The position numbers were made by a program, and so were the translations under genes. A stretch of 64,000 nt of DNA from Adiantum capillus-veneris (Eukaryota > Streptophyta > Polypodiopsida > Polypodiales > Pteridaceae), in assembly GCA_014529385.2 (NCBI GenBank), contig CM043963.1, positions 96,166,912 to 96,230,911 of the forward strand. Direction: 5' to 3'. Below, piece after piece: positions 48,076-60,939 of the stretch. Every line of letters starts with the position of its first letter. The first letter of the stretch is position 1. The notes under the pieces are model-generated. The model saw nothing but the letters and a program-made list of their open reading frames with translations, had not been told where the DNA came from and searched no databases.

Positions 48076-49129
48076 AAAATAACTTTAACGAAATCTTTTT
48101 TTGTCCTCTTTACATTGCCTACACTTTGTCGCTCTGTGATTGAGTGACCAAGATGTCAAACCCTCCCAAGATTCAACTCCATCTACTCACCCTGCATTTT
48201 GACTATCTGATGAACCTTGAACCAAGTGCCCCAAAATGGGCAAAAACTGCCAGATTCCTTGCAACCACTACTAGCTGCCAACTTCAGGATATAGCTTTGC
48301 ACTTGTAGCTCTGATTGACATTTTGTTTCTTCCTCATAACTTCATAGAGTGTATATACCCTCCATAACCTAGTTGAGGTCCAAAAACTCCCAGATGGCAC
48401 AAGCTCCAATGTGACCGAACTGCCACAGAACTGGCTCCCGACAGACTTTGAAAGCCATGCATCTGGGACCTCCCATTGTTGATTTGTAAAGACCGACACA
48501 CTCCACAACTCAAGCACTTCAAATATATCCATTCAAATCAGCCTTGATTACCTATCATCTCCTACCTTGTCCGTCAAGGGTCTGCAAACCACTTTGACTT
48601 TAAGGCTGCCATAACATCCACTCTGTAGCTCCATTTGGAAAGTCGTCTGGACCGGCTTGCACAAAACTTCAAGCACTACATGCCCAAGAAAAAATCTAGC
48701 ACTTTGGAAATCTAAATTTCCCATCCCATTTGCCCATTTTTGAGTCCTTTTGGCCTAAAAAACCCCATCAAGCACATAATCGCTACCAACTGCCTACCCA
48801 AGATCTTTGTACCTACTTCAGCACTTTGCTATGCACCTGCTAGCCCATCCATACCTACCTCTGCCATCTCCTATGGCTGACACCATTTAGTTGTACCATT
48901 GCTATCAAGCAACTAATTCATGGGATGACATGAATCGATTAAGAGAGCCTACAATTAGTAATCTCTTATTTCAAACACCAAATAAAATCTAGTATGACTA
49001 CCTTGTTTTGGGTGTTGGGAATCTTTCTCTTTATTTTGTGGGGAGATATGATTATTTCAAGACCCAATTGTGAATAAGATTCCAACTTGAAAAGATCTAT
49101 TGCTTAGTTTATAGCATTCATTGTATCTA

Positions 49130-49850
49130 TAGGAGTGGTATTTTTAGGGGTATGACCCAGCTTATGCAAAATCACTCTATAGGTGTTGATGGTCATTGAT
49201 TAATCTCTTCACAATTATAATTTCAAGGAAAGAGGTTCTCCATCTACCAAGGGACAGTGGATAGGTTCAAGTTCACAAGTTGATTGAAATCATTATTTGA
49301 CATGATAGATTGTGTTGATCACCACCGTTAACTACTAGTTTAAGCAGCTGCCATGCGTAATTTAACCAAGGGATGTGAAATTGTAGAATCTCATGAAAGG
49401 GTTGGGATTGCCAACTTGGCAACACCTATGGTTACTAGATAAATATCCGTTTATTTTCACTAGTACTTCATTTAGTGTTTCAAAGGTCAAAGATATACTA
49501 GGTCTTTTGAGGATGGATTTTTAAAAATGTGGCGTTTAGAGATTGTACCTTGCTGGTTTTGATAGTGCACTTGAATTTGGGTAAGTGGATGCTATTTTCA
49601 ACATCGAGGTAAGCATATGATTTGTTTTCGTTTTATTTTTGAGTATGCTTTAATTGAGTTTTCCAAGTAGGATGTATAAGCTAGAATGCTTTCATCCATT
49701 TTGTTCATCATACACATGACAACGTCATATGAAGGCAAAGAATTTTGGGATAGTAGTGTACTAGATACATTTTGACACCCTACATGGTAGGGTTTTGTTT
49801 TCCACATGTTGTTAGGCATAAGAGTGCAGCATGGTCTAAGAACTCACGGA
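49130..49850 (+). repeat. Diverged copy of the 33540-34060 segment
   Basis: Shared words include TTTCAAGGAAA, CAAGTTGATT, GTTGGGATTGCCAA/TTTGGATTGCTAA with GGCAACACC, GCACTTGAAT/GCATTTGAAT and CATGGTCTAAG. The similarity runs in the same orientation over several hundred bp with gaps. It may be leader or LTR sequence of the gag relic that follows. Confidence 0.55.
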
Positions 49851-49899
49851 TTTAGAGACTACAGTGGAAGAAGTACCTGACACTTACTTCGACTCAATT

Positions 49900-52200
49900 T
49901 CTAAGATGTTTTACTTCTCGACTCAATTGGGGACTAGAACCTCTCTTAGGTTCAAGCACATTTAGACCTTCTATATGACTAGCAAGCACAAGGCCCAAAT
50001 TTCCCTTGATCCTAATGAAGAGTATGTGGTGAGGATCAATGACCACACAGTTGAGTTTAAAGATGAGGTTAGAGCCAAGAAGAAAAATACCTTCTATATG
50101 GACCAAAATGGAGTGCAATATCTCAAAATCTAGAACCTTGACACTGTGGACAAATGGGTATTGGAAGCTAATAATTTGATTCCAAACATGACCATTGAGG
50201 AGAGACCACTAGTGTTAGAATCAGAGGTATATAAATTAGATGCTAAATCTTTGAAATGCAACCTATCAACAATAACCCAGAAATTGGAGTTTATTGCTGG
50301 GAGGACAATAATGTTACAAATTTAATATGGACAACTCATACTAAATCGAGGTATCTGACACCGTTACAAATCATTTACATCTTCAAGATAAGAGAGAAAG
50401 GCCTAACTGACCTTCCCATCCATATCTTTAGGGATTTTTATAATAATAATTTTGTTATGATGACTCCAAAAGAGGTTTATAGATAAAGTACCAGGGATAC
50501 TCAATCCGAGAAGTCATCATGGGTATGAGACCTAAAATAGAATAGAATTTGGAAGCAAATGAGAGAGCATTTTGGTAGTATGGCCAATCAACAAAGAAGC
50601 ACGGCCCAAAGCAGCCACCTCAATGATGGAAATTGGGAAAGAGATGCAAAAACCACCATTAATTGAAGAAGAACGGGTGACACCAAGACAAGAAGAGGTT
50701 CGCATGAGTCATACCTACCAAGCAACTAGTTTAAAGACTCAGTGGAAGAAACACCGGCCAAGCGAGTAGGTGCTAAGCCCAATCATAGGGTAAGACCAGC
50801 TGACTTCCAAAAATGGGTCAAAAAATATAGCAGATCATAGGATCCATATGACCATTTAGCAATCTTTAAGTAGGTCTTAAAAGTTGAGCTTCCATACTCA
50901 CTTTGAGGGGTTTGGAATAACTTTGGAAGTAAAGACTTAACTTGGTTCTAGACTATACGTCCTTGATCTATCACTGAGCTATCAACATTGGCTATGAGAT
51001 TTGTTGCTACTTATTCAAAAATTGGTATCAAGCACAACATTTAGCAAAAATCTACAACGCTAAACAAAAAAAAAGAGAAACTATGAGAGACTACGTGAGT
51101 CGAATGAGGCAATACATTGATAGATGTTGGGAGTTGGAAATACCAATTGAGGAAAGACTTATCTCATTATTCCCAGAAGGTTTATTCAACAAGGAGTTTC
51201 ATGTCATTATGTATAGTAAGAAGCATACAACTTGAGAAGTATGCACCCTGGATGCAATAGACTTGGGGGATAATTGTGAAATCTTCAATGAAGAGAGCAC
51301 TATTCAGGACACTCATAGTAAGCATACTGCATCAACTATCCAAGGCAAGTAGGGCCAATTGTGGTGTCTCCTGTAAATTCTATCAACGACATGCTTAAAT
51401 GCATGAATGATATAATGAGAAACATGCAAATGATGCTGATGCAAGGGCCGCGATAGGGTCCACCATAAGGGTAATCTATGGGGTAACCCAAACCATCAAA
51501 ATGGTGTGCCATTAGGGAAAAATGGACAAATCATGAAACAAACAAGTGCTATTAAAAGCCTAAGTACGAGAAAAATTTCTAGTATGCTCTAATGAGATAT
51601 CAGGGAGAGCCAATGTATAGGTATCCACCTAACATGGAACCAATACAAAAACCACCTATGGCTATGGAGAGACCACAACCAGTATAAGGTTGTGAATCAG
51701 CTCTATCTGTTGTGATAGTTAAGTACATACTTCTCTAGTACCAGTGACACCTTACAATGAAGCAAGTTCAACCATGCGAGTAGAGGATGAGTGGTTCACC
51801 CATTCACCTCCTACCATGGTAAAAAAAGTTTATCAGGCAAGTCCAAAGGTAGCATTGGTTTAATTTTTTCCAAATAAGGGAGCCAGAACACCCATGGTAA
51901 AACAAATGCCCAAGCCTAGAATATGGGAAATTACCATGATTGTGGTTTAGATGACCATTGGAAAAATGATTGTTTGGGACCAGATAAAAATGCTAGACCA
52001 ATCAAGGCTTATTGCATGCAACGTGGTAGAAAAGGTGGACTTTTTTTTTATGGTTGTCATACAAATCTTGCTAAAAAAGGAAAATCGGCCATAAATGTAG
52101 TACAAGTCATTCCAAGTAGCTCCTTATATGGTGAACCCACGGTTCCGATTTGGGTAGTTACCATGACACTGGCCAAGAAAAGCTGAGAAAATAGTGCCAG
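49900..52200 (+). pseudogene. Ty3-type gag relic
   Basis: In shifting plus frames there is a retrotransposon gag segment near 51050-51300 (YNAKQKKRETMRDYVSRMRQ, then YIDRCWELEIPIEERLISLF). A zinc-knuckle-like CGLDDHWKNDC lies near 51935-51975 in the frame 51923-52186. Acidic and basic stretches upstream (49950-50480), including EEYVVRINDHTVEFKDEV, are probably the N-terminal part. No RT or integrase follows within the next kilobases; 52200-52860 is lysine-rich and unresolved. Confidence 0.5.
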
Positions 52201-52899
52201 CAATTTTAAAACAACCAAAAAGTCTCCAAGAGAATCTAAGAAAAAGGTACGCAAATGATACAATCTTAAAAGACAAAAACAACAAAGGGAAGGTGAAGAG
52301 AAAGTTTAGAAAAGGGTTGAGAAAATAACTCAGACAATGTTATCAGAGTTTAAGAAATCAAAATCAAGGGTCCATGTTGGTAGATAAAATATATGAACCA
52401 ATCAATGCAGCCTTGGAAGCCTTCCAAGCAAGACTAAAAGCGAGTCAAACACTAGACACAAAATGAAAAAATTACCCAATACCTAACATGGAAGCCACAA
52501 AGCATGAAGCTTATAAGAATTTAGTGCAAATCACACAATCAATGATGGAAACACAAAAAACCAAAATTGAAAATCATAGAAAAACCAATGAAAAGAGAAA
52601 TGAAACCATTATCTATAGAAAAGAAAGGTGCTAAGAAGCTTAGGGAGTCTTTAGTAAGAACTAAAAAATCAAAATTGATATGAGGAAGTTTGGCTAAATC
52701 AACCACCCATGGAGTCAAACAGACCATCTTTGTACATATATTTTGGATCAGAGAAATCAAGCCTATCAAAGGTTTGGACACTCTAGAAATTACCCTCATA
52801 CTTGGGGGAGAATGAAGAAAATCTATGGACAGTAAAACCACAAAATTGAATAGAGAAAATCAGATTTTGAATGTGGAGAAATTGCAGTCAATCATGTCG

Positions 52900-54268
52900 G
52901 TTCACATTTGGTGAGCTGTTGAAAATAATACCACGCCTTTGGAAGGATCTACATGAGACCGTGGGGAAAATGGGCATAACGATATTACTAAATCACCATG
53001 TCGAATATCTCAACATCTTGAGAATTTCAGAAAAGTATTTGTAATTGAATTATTCGCCGCCAGCTTCTAGAAATGGTGACAAGTAGGCAGTCATACCGAG
53101 CAACTGGGCACCGTACATCAAGTCGATTAGCAAGCCATGTCGATCTCCTTGAGATTCCAAAACAATGACGACTTGCTATGCTTTTGCATCAAACCGGCCC
53201 AATTGTTGTGCTCAAAGTCGTATAAGTTATCACACACCATGCATGATAAACTTTCTAGTCTTACCTGATCGTGCCCATGGTTGACCTTGGCAAGCAGTAT
53301 GCTAGGGTGTAAGCATTTAAAGCACTTTGCCTAGCCCCAAAATCTTGCAGAAACAGAGGCAACCCTTGCTTGCCATGCTAAGAGTGCAAAGAGATCTGCA
53401 AGATTTCAAGAATTCAGAATTTAAAACATGAAAGGAAACTTGCTTACCGATTCTTATAGCCCGGTGGAACTAAATCACCGTAATCCCGACTCCCTTGCTG
53501 TCGACCTTTGGCATGCTGCATGACCATGCATGCCAAGCTTTTCGTAGCCTTGCCTATTTGCCCTGCTGAATATGAAGCATTGCTCAAGTGCATAAGAGCT
53601 TGTTGTAGCCTTGCCAAAGTCCGCATGTCAATTGAGATCCATGTCAATTGAGATGATTGTGCGGATCAACAAATTTTAGATGTGCTGAAAGTTTTCAAAA
53701 ACGAAGTTGATGCTAAACGTCAGCATTCACCATTTGCGTGCTTATGACTACTGGCAGAAATTAACTCTGTAGCTCGCAAGTAATTCCATAAATCTAGCCA
53801 ACATCTGCTAAATCGTGCAAAATGATGATTATTGCAGTAAATGCACGGTCACATCGGGTAAATGGGGCATGCACGGGGTGTGCATGCACCCCTAATGTGT
53901 CGAATGGCCAATCGTGGCAAGGTGGGCACAGCCGCCAAATTTGAAGCATGAAAAAATAGAATGAAAAAAAAAGCAAGACCTGCTCAGCGATGGCAGACGC
54001 CTGTGTGTGCACCAATGAAGATGAGGAGCGGGTCATTGCTGCAAGTCCAACCAGGGTGAGCTCCTGTGGTGTCGAGAATTGACCACTAGGACCGGCCGAC
54101 CACACTGAGCCCAACTACTCACTGAAATGACCATGCCAAAAATCCCGTCCCTCCCGACATAAGGGACGCGGGAAATGCCCCCGACTTCCTCGGCTCTCTG
54201 TGTCTTCAAGTGCCATGCCCACGGACTTCCCCTTTCCTTGCAAGAGCTTTTCCACGGCCCAAGGTCAT

Positions 54269-54366
<98 letters not shown>

Positions 54367-54432
54367 CAACCTTCATGCATCACCATGCGAGACCTCCTTC
54401 TCCCCTCTTTTATAACTCCCTTTTTCCACCTC
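52900..54432 (-). other. Interior of short-LTR element B
   Basis: It lies downstream (minus sense) of the element B primer site. No coding domain is seen. GCAAGGC words on the minus strand recur near 53545-53610. The left boundary and 3' LTR were not found, so the extent is uncertain. Confidence 0.45.
54271..54362. repeat. (GA)n microsatellite, about 45 units
   Basis: An uninterrupted AG tract in the leader of element B, which reads as (CT)n on that element's strand. Confidence 0.97.
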
Positions 54433-54444
54433 GCTATGATACCA
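54433..54444 (-). other. Primer-binding site of element B (mutated)
   Basis: On the minus strand TGGTATCATAGC, one base changed from the initiator tRNA-Met site, next to the LTR end. Confidence 0.75.
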
Positions 54445-54445
54445 A

Positions 54446-54564
54446 TGTGAGAACAGAGGGGACTGGACCATGCAACTCTCCAACCAACCGTGCCATATAT
54501 AGACTCCTAGTCTCTAAATCTAGCGCCCCTTTACCGCATGTCCGTCCTGGCACTTGGCATGACA
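54446..54564 (-). repeat. 5' LTR of short-LTR element B
   Basis: On the minus strand it starts TGTCATGCCAAG and ends TCTGTTCTCACA (119 bp). It shares CCAGGACGGACATGC, TCTATAT, GTTGG and GTCCAGTCCC-type words with element A's LTR. Confidence 0.8.
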
Positions 54565-54599
54565 GTTTTGATCTCCTTTTTGTTGCGTGTGTGTCTGTA

Positions 54600-54900
54600 G
54601 ATAAAAGAATATATATATATATATACATAGACAAAAATATTATATTATATTTGTTCGTAAGTACATAAATGATATACATATATATGTAATTATTGTACTA
54701 TTATTATTATGTATAATGTATATACTTGTGTGTTTTTGAACTACATATAAATGTGTATATATACATATGTGTGTGCATGTGTGTGTGTACATATATATTT
54801 TGTATATATGTATGTGTGTGTGTATATATGTATATGTGATCCAGTGTGAGTGTGCATGTATATACATATAGCAATATATACATATTAGCTAATGTGCGGT

Positions 54901-54936
<36 letters not shown>

Positions 54937-55021
54937 CACATGTTTGTAAATACATAATATATATATTATTTATTTATATATATATATAAATTGACATATC
55001 AAAAACATATGTGTGTGTGTG

Positions 55022-55067
<46 letters not shown>

Positions 55068-55080
55068 CCCCCCCCCCCGC
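54600..55080. repeat. AT/GT-rich microsatellite cluster
   Basis: (TA)n at about 54611-54626 and 54905-54931, mixed TATG/TGTG repeats at 54650-54880, (CT)n at about 55024-55062 and a C-run at about 55065-55078. Nothing coding. Confidence 0.9.
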
Positions 55081-55379
55081 TAACCCTCACTTTTGTCCAC
55101 CTGGTCAAATTTTTGTGATGATAATTCCCCTCACTTTCTCTGAGCAAGTGAGTTTTATCCCCCCCCCCACACACTCTATCAATCTATCTCTCCCTCTCTC
55201 TGACACCTCCTTCTCTTGCCATTGTTATCGAAGAATTCTTCAAAACCCACTTTTCCATGTCCGGAGTTATGGTCTATGGAGCACATAGAGTGGGTAAGCA
55301 AGGAGCTCCTCACTCTAAATAAAGGACAATTGTAATATCCTTGATAATAGTTGGATCTATTTGAGGGATACAAAATGTT

Positions 55380-56304
55380 TTGTATGTGAAGATCGCACTA
55401 TTAAGCAACAAAATATGTGTCGCAAGGAATATGAGGAAAAGAACAAGAAAAACAAGAAGACCTCTCACGAAGAAAATGTGCCCAAGGAGGAGGCAAGTCC
55501 CTTGCGTAAATAGGGATGCGTGAACTATGAGGCCGAGTTACAATTGAAAGTATGATTTTGGAATTGCAATGGATACCCATGGAATGCGGGGATTGGCATT
55601 ATAAATTAACAAGCAAAGATGATGTTGTACTTCTTGTTGAAACTTGGGAGCATGATACACAAAGGATTAACGGCTTGGAGGATTACAATGTACATTCATT
55701 GATGTGGTCAAAGAATATTAAGCAATGAAGAGGGCAAGGAGAGGTAGCATGTCTGGTTAAGAAAGGATTGGAAGATTTTATATCAATTGTAAAAGATGAC
55801 AAGTACAAATGTTATGTATGGATGAAAATTATGACATCAAAAAGAGCACCCATTTTTGTAGCCGATTGCTACATTCCTCATCATGATTCCCCCTTTTATG
55901 CTTGCATGGATAGAGATCAACCATTTTTTGATTTAGAAGAGGACATTGCTTATTTCAAAGGTGAAGGTGATGTTATTGTATTTGAGGATATGAATGCTCA
56001 CACAAAACCATTGCAACATGATACCCAACAATTTGATATGCCATACATTTCAAGGGAGTTGGAGGAAGTTCACTTGTATGGTCATACTTCAATGGATGAG
56101 AAAGAGCCATCTCACTATGGAAAGTTACTTTTACACATGTGTAATAGCACGGGTATGCTCATTGCCAATGGTGTAATAGTACTTTGGCATGGAGTATCTA
56201 AAAGCTTTGCTTCTTATTAAGTCTAGCAAAGAACATTTCTTTGCACAGTAGGGAAATATTTTTCAAATGAAAGGTCTAAACACAAAAAAAAAAAAAAAAA
56301 AAAA
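55380..56304 (+). mobile_element. LINE endonuclease-only fragment with poly(A)
   Basis: A lysine-rich segment with a Cys-containing start (CEDRTIKQQNMCRKEYEEKN) is followed by the beginning of an exonuclease/endonuclease/phosphatase fold (FWNCNGYPWNAGIGI and LVETWEHDTQRI, in broken frames). The frame 55768-56220 continues with VADCYIPHHDSPFYA, GDVIVFEDMNAHT and CNSTGMLIANG, matching the middle of LINE apurinic-type endonucleases (GDxN reads EDMN). It stops at 56218-56220 and a ~22-base poly(A) ends the unit at about 56283-56304. No RT follows. Confidence 0.65.
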
Positions 56305-56319
56305 CTTGAAATTTTGATG

Positions 56320-58203
56320 GCTAGCTGTCTTTGAAGTGCAGAAATAAATTCTCATTCGATATTGAATTCTAGGCAACTTCTGTTGTCAGTGCGTGAATCT
56401 AGAATCATAGCCATCTATGCTCGTGAATAGCCATGTATACTGACAAAGCCATGTATTTTAAAGCAAGAGTTGTTGTATACACCATGCCTGCCTTCTTGGC
56501 CTGTGACCCATACTGACATTGAATGATAGATCATACAGACATGTTGCAAATTTTTTTCCCAAGTTTGTATGTTGATAGCATATTGTAAACTTTGGAACTT
56601 TTATGCAATATGGTCTAAATTGAAGCCTTGCTTTGCATAAATACAACAAAAAAATAAGATAGGGTGGAGCATGTGCTCATAGCTAACATATGCTTATGCT
56701 AACAATTGAAAGAGATAGCTCAGGAAACTTAGCTATCAATCTAGCTACCATATTCTGCTTGACGGAAGCAACCTTTGCTTGTCAAATTGGTATTAGAAAA
56801 AAATTTGTAAGATTGAATGAGTTCAAGATTTGAAACTTAAATTTAACGTACTTGTCAATTTTCTTGAATCACTGCCCTTGGCGCATTGAAACTCGTATTA
56901 TGACGATTAATAAACTTAATCGCAAAAATAAACTTTGCCTAGAAACCATGCATGAGCAAATATTTAAACCCAAAACTTAGAGATGAAGAACGAGAGAGTC
57001 ATGCCTGCTTCGTGAACTCGGACAAATAGTCGGTGCATGCTGAGCATGTTTTCCTCCTTTGCAGAGCATAGGTATAACAAAGAGAGCTCTATCTGACCAA
57101 CAAAGAGCCGGCCATGCCAAACATCTTTGCACTTTTATCCATTTGAGAAACAAGCCTTGCCTTTACATCCAAAATTTACTTTGGAAACCTTTTGGAGGCT
57201 TCTTGCAATATACAATCATATATGAAGTCACAAAAACCACATACTGGCTTAAATTGCCAACATTATGGTCCTTGCTCAGTTATTTGCTCAACATGATGCC
57301 TTGCACCATCTCCGAATATTTTGATGATTGTGGTATTCGAAAAACTTCCTTGTCTTGCCCCATGGATGTCCTCCAAATTTTCAAGCACACTCTTGAAGAA
57401 AGACCACCTTGCGAAGTTTGTGCCGGTGGATAGCAAGTAGAAGCCATCGGATGGCTTGAAGAGGATCAAATTTTTGAATGTCCTAGTCTTGTTGCATCAT
57501 CAATGTACTTTTCCAACCCCTAAAAAAAGTTATACTTAAAAGGTTGGAACATAACGGCTCTGAATTTGCAATTGTGAATACTGAGAAAAGATCAAGAATT
57601 TTCAAAAAATTCAGATTTAAAAAAAAGAACTGCAAAATTTTTCCTACAAATTGCTTGGTTAATGACAATCATGCGGATTTTCTTGCAAAATAGGTCATGC
57701 CTGACTGAAATCGTTGAAGATCGTGGGACAAAGTACTTGGTAAGGGAGGGTGCCCAAAGTAAGGCGCCCAAATCTTTGTGATTTGTTTTTCTAAAATTGT
57801 CAAAAACCTGGTTATGGTAGCCGCGAGCTACAATGCAGAGGGGGAGTATTTCGTTTAATCCGTCCTCTTCTTGCGTCCATTTGCAATCTTCCATTAAAAA
57901 TTCTGGCGCGCACCCAAAGAGCTCAACCTTTGCAAAATTGATGCAGTTCGACTTTGTGAGGGGTAGTGTGAAAGTGGTCGTGCACACCCTCAAGCCTCGA
58001 CATGTCCCCTCTTCCTCTATCGACCCACCTTGCAAGGGAGTTCTCACCACCTCTAGAGGATCTAGAAAACTCGAAGAGATTGAGAGAGAGACCTTGTTGA
58101 GAGAGGCCATGCCTCTATGCTTCTTTGAGAAGGAGAGAAAGTTCGAGATAGAGACCATGCCTCCATGCTTCTTCCCACTTCTCCATCGCTCTTCTCCCTA
58201 TGA
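56320..58203 (-). other. Interior of short-LTR element C
   Basis: It follows the element C primer site on the minus strand. The segment 56520-56645 matches element A at 32126-32245, sharing AGCAAGGCTTC and CATACAAACTT. GCAAGG words recur on the minus strand. A 188-codon open frame (57592-58158) lies in the leader, starting MVSISNFLSFSKKHRGMASL; I do not recognise it. Whether it is translated is unknown, and no 3' LTR was found. Confidence 0.5.
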
Positions 58204-58215
58204 GCTTTGATACCA
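58204..58215 (-). other. Primer-binding site of element C (mutated)
   Basis: On the minus strand TGGTATCAAAGC, one base changed from TGGTATCAGAGC. Confidence 0.75.
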
Positions 58216-58216
58216 A

Positions 58217-58343
58217 TGTAAGAGACTGGGGACTAGCACCACCCAACCATGCCATATATAGGCCCTTGACTTGCTAAATATAGGCTCCCTTTATCGCATG
58301 TGTCCTAGCCCTTGGCGTGGTCCATCTTACCCTAGGCTTGACA
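58217..58343 (-). repeat. 5' LTR of short-LTR element C
   Basis: On the minus strand it starts TGTCAAGCCTAGGGTAAG and ends CAGTCTCTTACA (127 bp). It aligns with element A's LTR along its length, for example CCTATATTTAGCA and CAAGGGCCTATATA. Confidence 0.82.
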
Positions 58344-58899
58344 TGTCTTCACAATGCCATGCCTTTGTTGGCCTCCTATGTCTTCTAGCTAATGGATCCT
58401 TTTGTGAAAATTTAGACTGTTTCTAATGATCATTTTTTGTCTCTAGATCCTTTCTATCAGCTTCGATCAAGTCAATCTTAAATTGTCGTACTTCCTAAAT
58501 CTCAGAATGCTCCTTAGGTCCTTTGTTGGTTTTTGAGTTGTTGCCTCCTCAACACCCTTCTTATCAAATTCAAAAGCTATCATTTTCACTCTCAAAGTTT
58601 CTGAACCTATCTACGAAAGCCTTTGAATGGTTCTGGCCTTAAATGAGCATTCTAGCCTCTCTAGCTTCCTCCCCTCGAGGTCCTAACTGATATAAGCTAC
58701 CATCAGCGTCTACTCCTACCACCCATCCACTTCCCTGGCCTTTCCCTTAGCCTTTAAAAAAACCATTTTTTTCTCCCACTTGTAAGTCTTTTCACTTGGC
58801 TTCATTTGACTGGTTGGCTCATCCAGTAATTGCGTTAGTATTGGCTTTGTCACCTTTTCCCGATCACTTCAGGTTTTAAATTTTATGGGCATTATGCCG

Positions 58900-59560
58900 C
58901 AAATTGTCTGTACTTTCTACATGTGCAGCAACTAAAATCACGTATAATAAAATCAGCTCTACCTCCCCCCAATCTAAAAAAATTATGGTATCATCTTGAT
59001 GTGCCTTCTGAATCACTATCCAAGAGCTCGAGTTGATCGACGATTCTTCAGTAGATGACTCGTTGGAACTCTCTTTCTCTTTTCGGTCTCTCTTCCTTGG
59101 CTTGTTGCTTCAGTTTCGGAGCCCTTTGCAACAGATCATTAGATCATTAAACTTTTTGATTGGTGTTGATACCTCGTGTTCTTTGAGTTTTTGCTCCTAA
59201 ACAAACTCAAGAGCCATGCATGCATTCATTTCTCTGATGGTGGTTCCTTTAGTTGCCTTGTGAGCTCCTTTATTTTCTCAACATAGCTCCTGAAAAGTAG
59301 TTTTCCTTGCTTGGTTTTATTCAATTACTAGAGGATATCCTCATCCCCACGATTCTCAAAAAAACTTCTTGAGCATATTGTAAGTTTTGAGTTTGCAAGA
59401 TAAATAATTGTAGTACCATTCTCGTGATGCATCTTTTGATGTTTGAGAAAAAAAACTCAACCCAATCATCTTCATTAATATCTTTCACGAGCTTTAGTTC
59501 ACCACTCTAATCGCCAAAATGGAATTGAGTTGGATCACTTTGACAACTATTCAAAAGTTA
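58900..59560 (-). pseudogene. Possible retrotransposon gag relic
   Basis: In shifting minus frames: KDINEDDWVEFFSQTSKDAS, REWYYNYLSCKLKTYNM, KIKELTRQLKEPPSE and NACMALEFV. The W-Y-L and K-Y-LL spacing and an acidic Ser-rich tail resemble gag/capsid regions, but no zinc knuckle is visible. The flanks 58344-58900 and 59560-59990 show no recognised gene. Confidence 0.35.
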
Positions 59561-60235
59561 AGAATCAGAGTAACTGACCAAACTTCATACTCAAATGAGT
59601 AGAGAAGAGATGAGAAGATGAGCAGATAATAGATGACAAACTTTAGATACGAAACAAATTCTAGATAATAAACGAAAAATTTGAAATAAGAGATTCATAT
59701 GATAGACAACTGAAATGAATAACTGGATGTGTATTCACAGTAATTCGAAGTATAAAAGTTCAGAGAACAGTACTTTGGAATGATTAATCTGGTCAATGCA
59801 ATAGTACAAGGATTAGCATTGAGTGCTCTTAAGCTCTATAAGATGCTTAGCATTTAGAGTTCTAAAAAATACAAGAGTCGGCCTCTAAAATTAGATTAGG
59901 GGGTCCTACTTATAGGTCTGCGCACTAGAGACTGGCTACACAAGATCTGGTAACTAACGGTAACTCCGCCAAGTAACTTGTTCTGGTAAACCCTTTTGCA
60001 AGGCATCCCTAGAGAGCCACTTCCCACCTACATCCCCGCTCTTTGCTCCACATCAGGACACAAGCCGCCCAAGCCTCTGGGAAAGCTCTCACTACCTATA
60101 GAATTTGCCCTCTCTATTTTAGCTTTGCACCGTAGATTATGGGTGCCGCTGTGTCAAATGCAGGCAGCGGGAGGAATTTCCCTGCCACATCAGATTACTT
60201 TGCCACTATCGTCCCTTCTTGGTTCCATGTGTGTG

Positions 60236-60237
<2 letters not shown>

Positions 60238-60266
<29 letters not shown>
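60238..60266. repeat. (GA)n microsatellite
   Basis: About 14 GA units. The wider interval 59990-60930 shows no gene; it contains GAGAAATCCTTTTTCTCTTCC twice near 60408 and 60462 as a short direct duplication. Confidence 0.9.
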
Positions 60267-60269
<3 letters not shown>

Positions 60270-60939
60270 TGGCAACATAGCTTCTCTAGCCTGGAGGCTT
60301 GAAATGCTTCTTAGGGCGGCAGAAGTCCATTCCTTTTCCTGCCAGCCAATCAAAAGGCGCCGTTTTTCCTGCGGTGGAAGTCGTTGATGGGGTAGCCATG
60401 CCAAGGAAGAGAGAAATCCTTTTTCTCTTCCACCTTGCCCTCAGCCACCTCAAGCAAGAGAGAAATCCTTTTTCTCTTCCACCCTGCCCTGTTTCCACAC
60501 ACACCCTCTTTCGCTCACGAGCACTTCCACCCTCACAGGGGTCTTCTACAACCTATACGGCATTGCCATGCAAGCAAAGCGCACCAAATAGCTACCGCCT
60601 TGTGTGAATAGCAGGGCGGCAGAAGAGCTGCGCTCCACTATGTTCCACCTGGAAGTGATGGGAGCCACCCTTTCTTCCACCCTTCTAGTCTGAATCGGGC
60701 CTTATACTTCCCAGGTGGAAAGGGAGTCAAAGGCATTGTGTGGTGGGTCACACACTTTATTTCTCATCCTCTGAGAGCAGTTTTGCACGCAGCCATATCC
60801 TCCTCACACAGATGTGGGCATCTCTATACCACGCCGACTTGTCATCTCCTGGAGAACGAAGACTATATGGAGCCAACTTTGCTAACAGTGGCAAGAGCTT
60901 GTAACTTCTGCAATTCATGCGCAGCACTTGAATAGATCC

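Larger units (their letters stand above)
45600..48930 (-). mobile_element. Tat-type Ty3/gypsy relic between diverged direct repeats
   Basis: The minus strand carries an extra RNase H domain followed by integrase, the order typical of Tat/Ogre-type Ty3 elements. Flanks at about 45625-46230 and 48340-48930 are diverged direct repeats sharing strings such as TTTTGGCCTAAAAAACC and CAAGCACTACAT, and could be the LTRs. Gag, protease and RT are absent between the right repeat and the RNase H, so the interior was deleted. All frames are broken. Confidence 0.55.

Noticed and set aside
54446-54564. The 54.4-kb LTR as the 3' LTR of element C
   Set aside because: A primer-binding site lies directly on its inner side, which marks it as a 5' LTR, and no clear polypurine tract abuts it on the other side.
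57592-58158. 188-codon open frame in the element C leader as a host gene
   Set aside because: It lies just inside the LTR/primer site of a retroelement and has no family similarity I can see; kept only as a note within the element interior.
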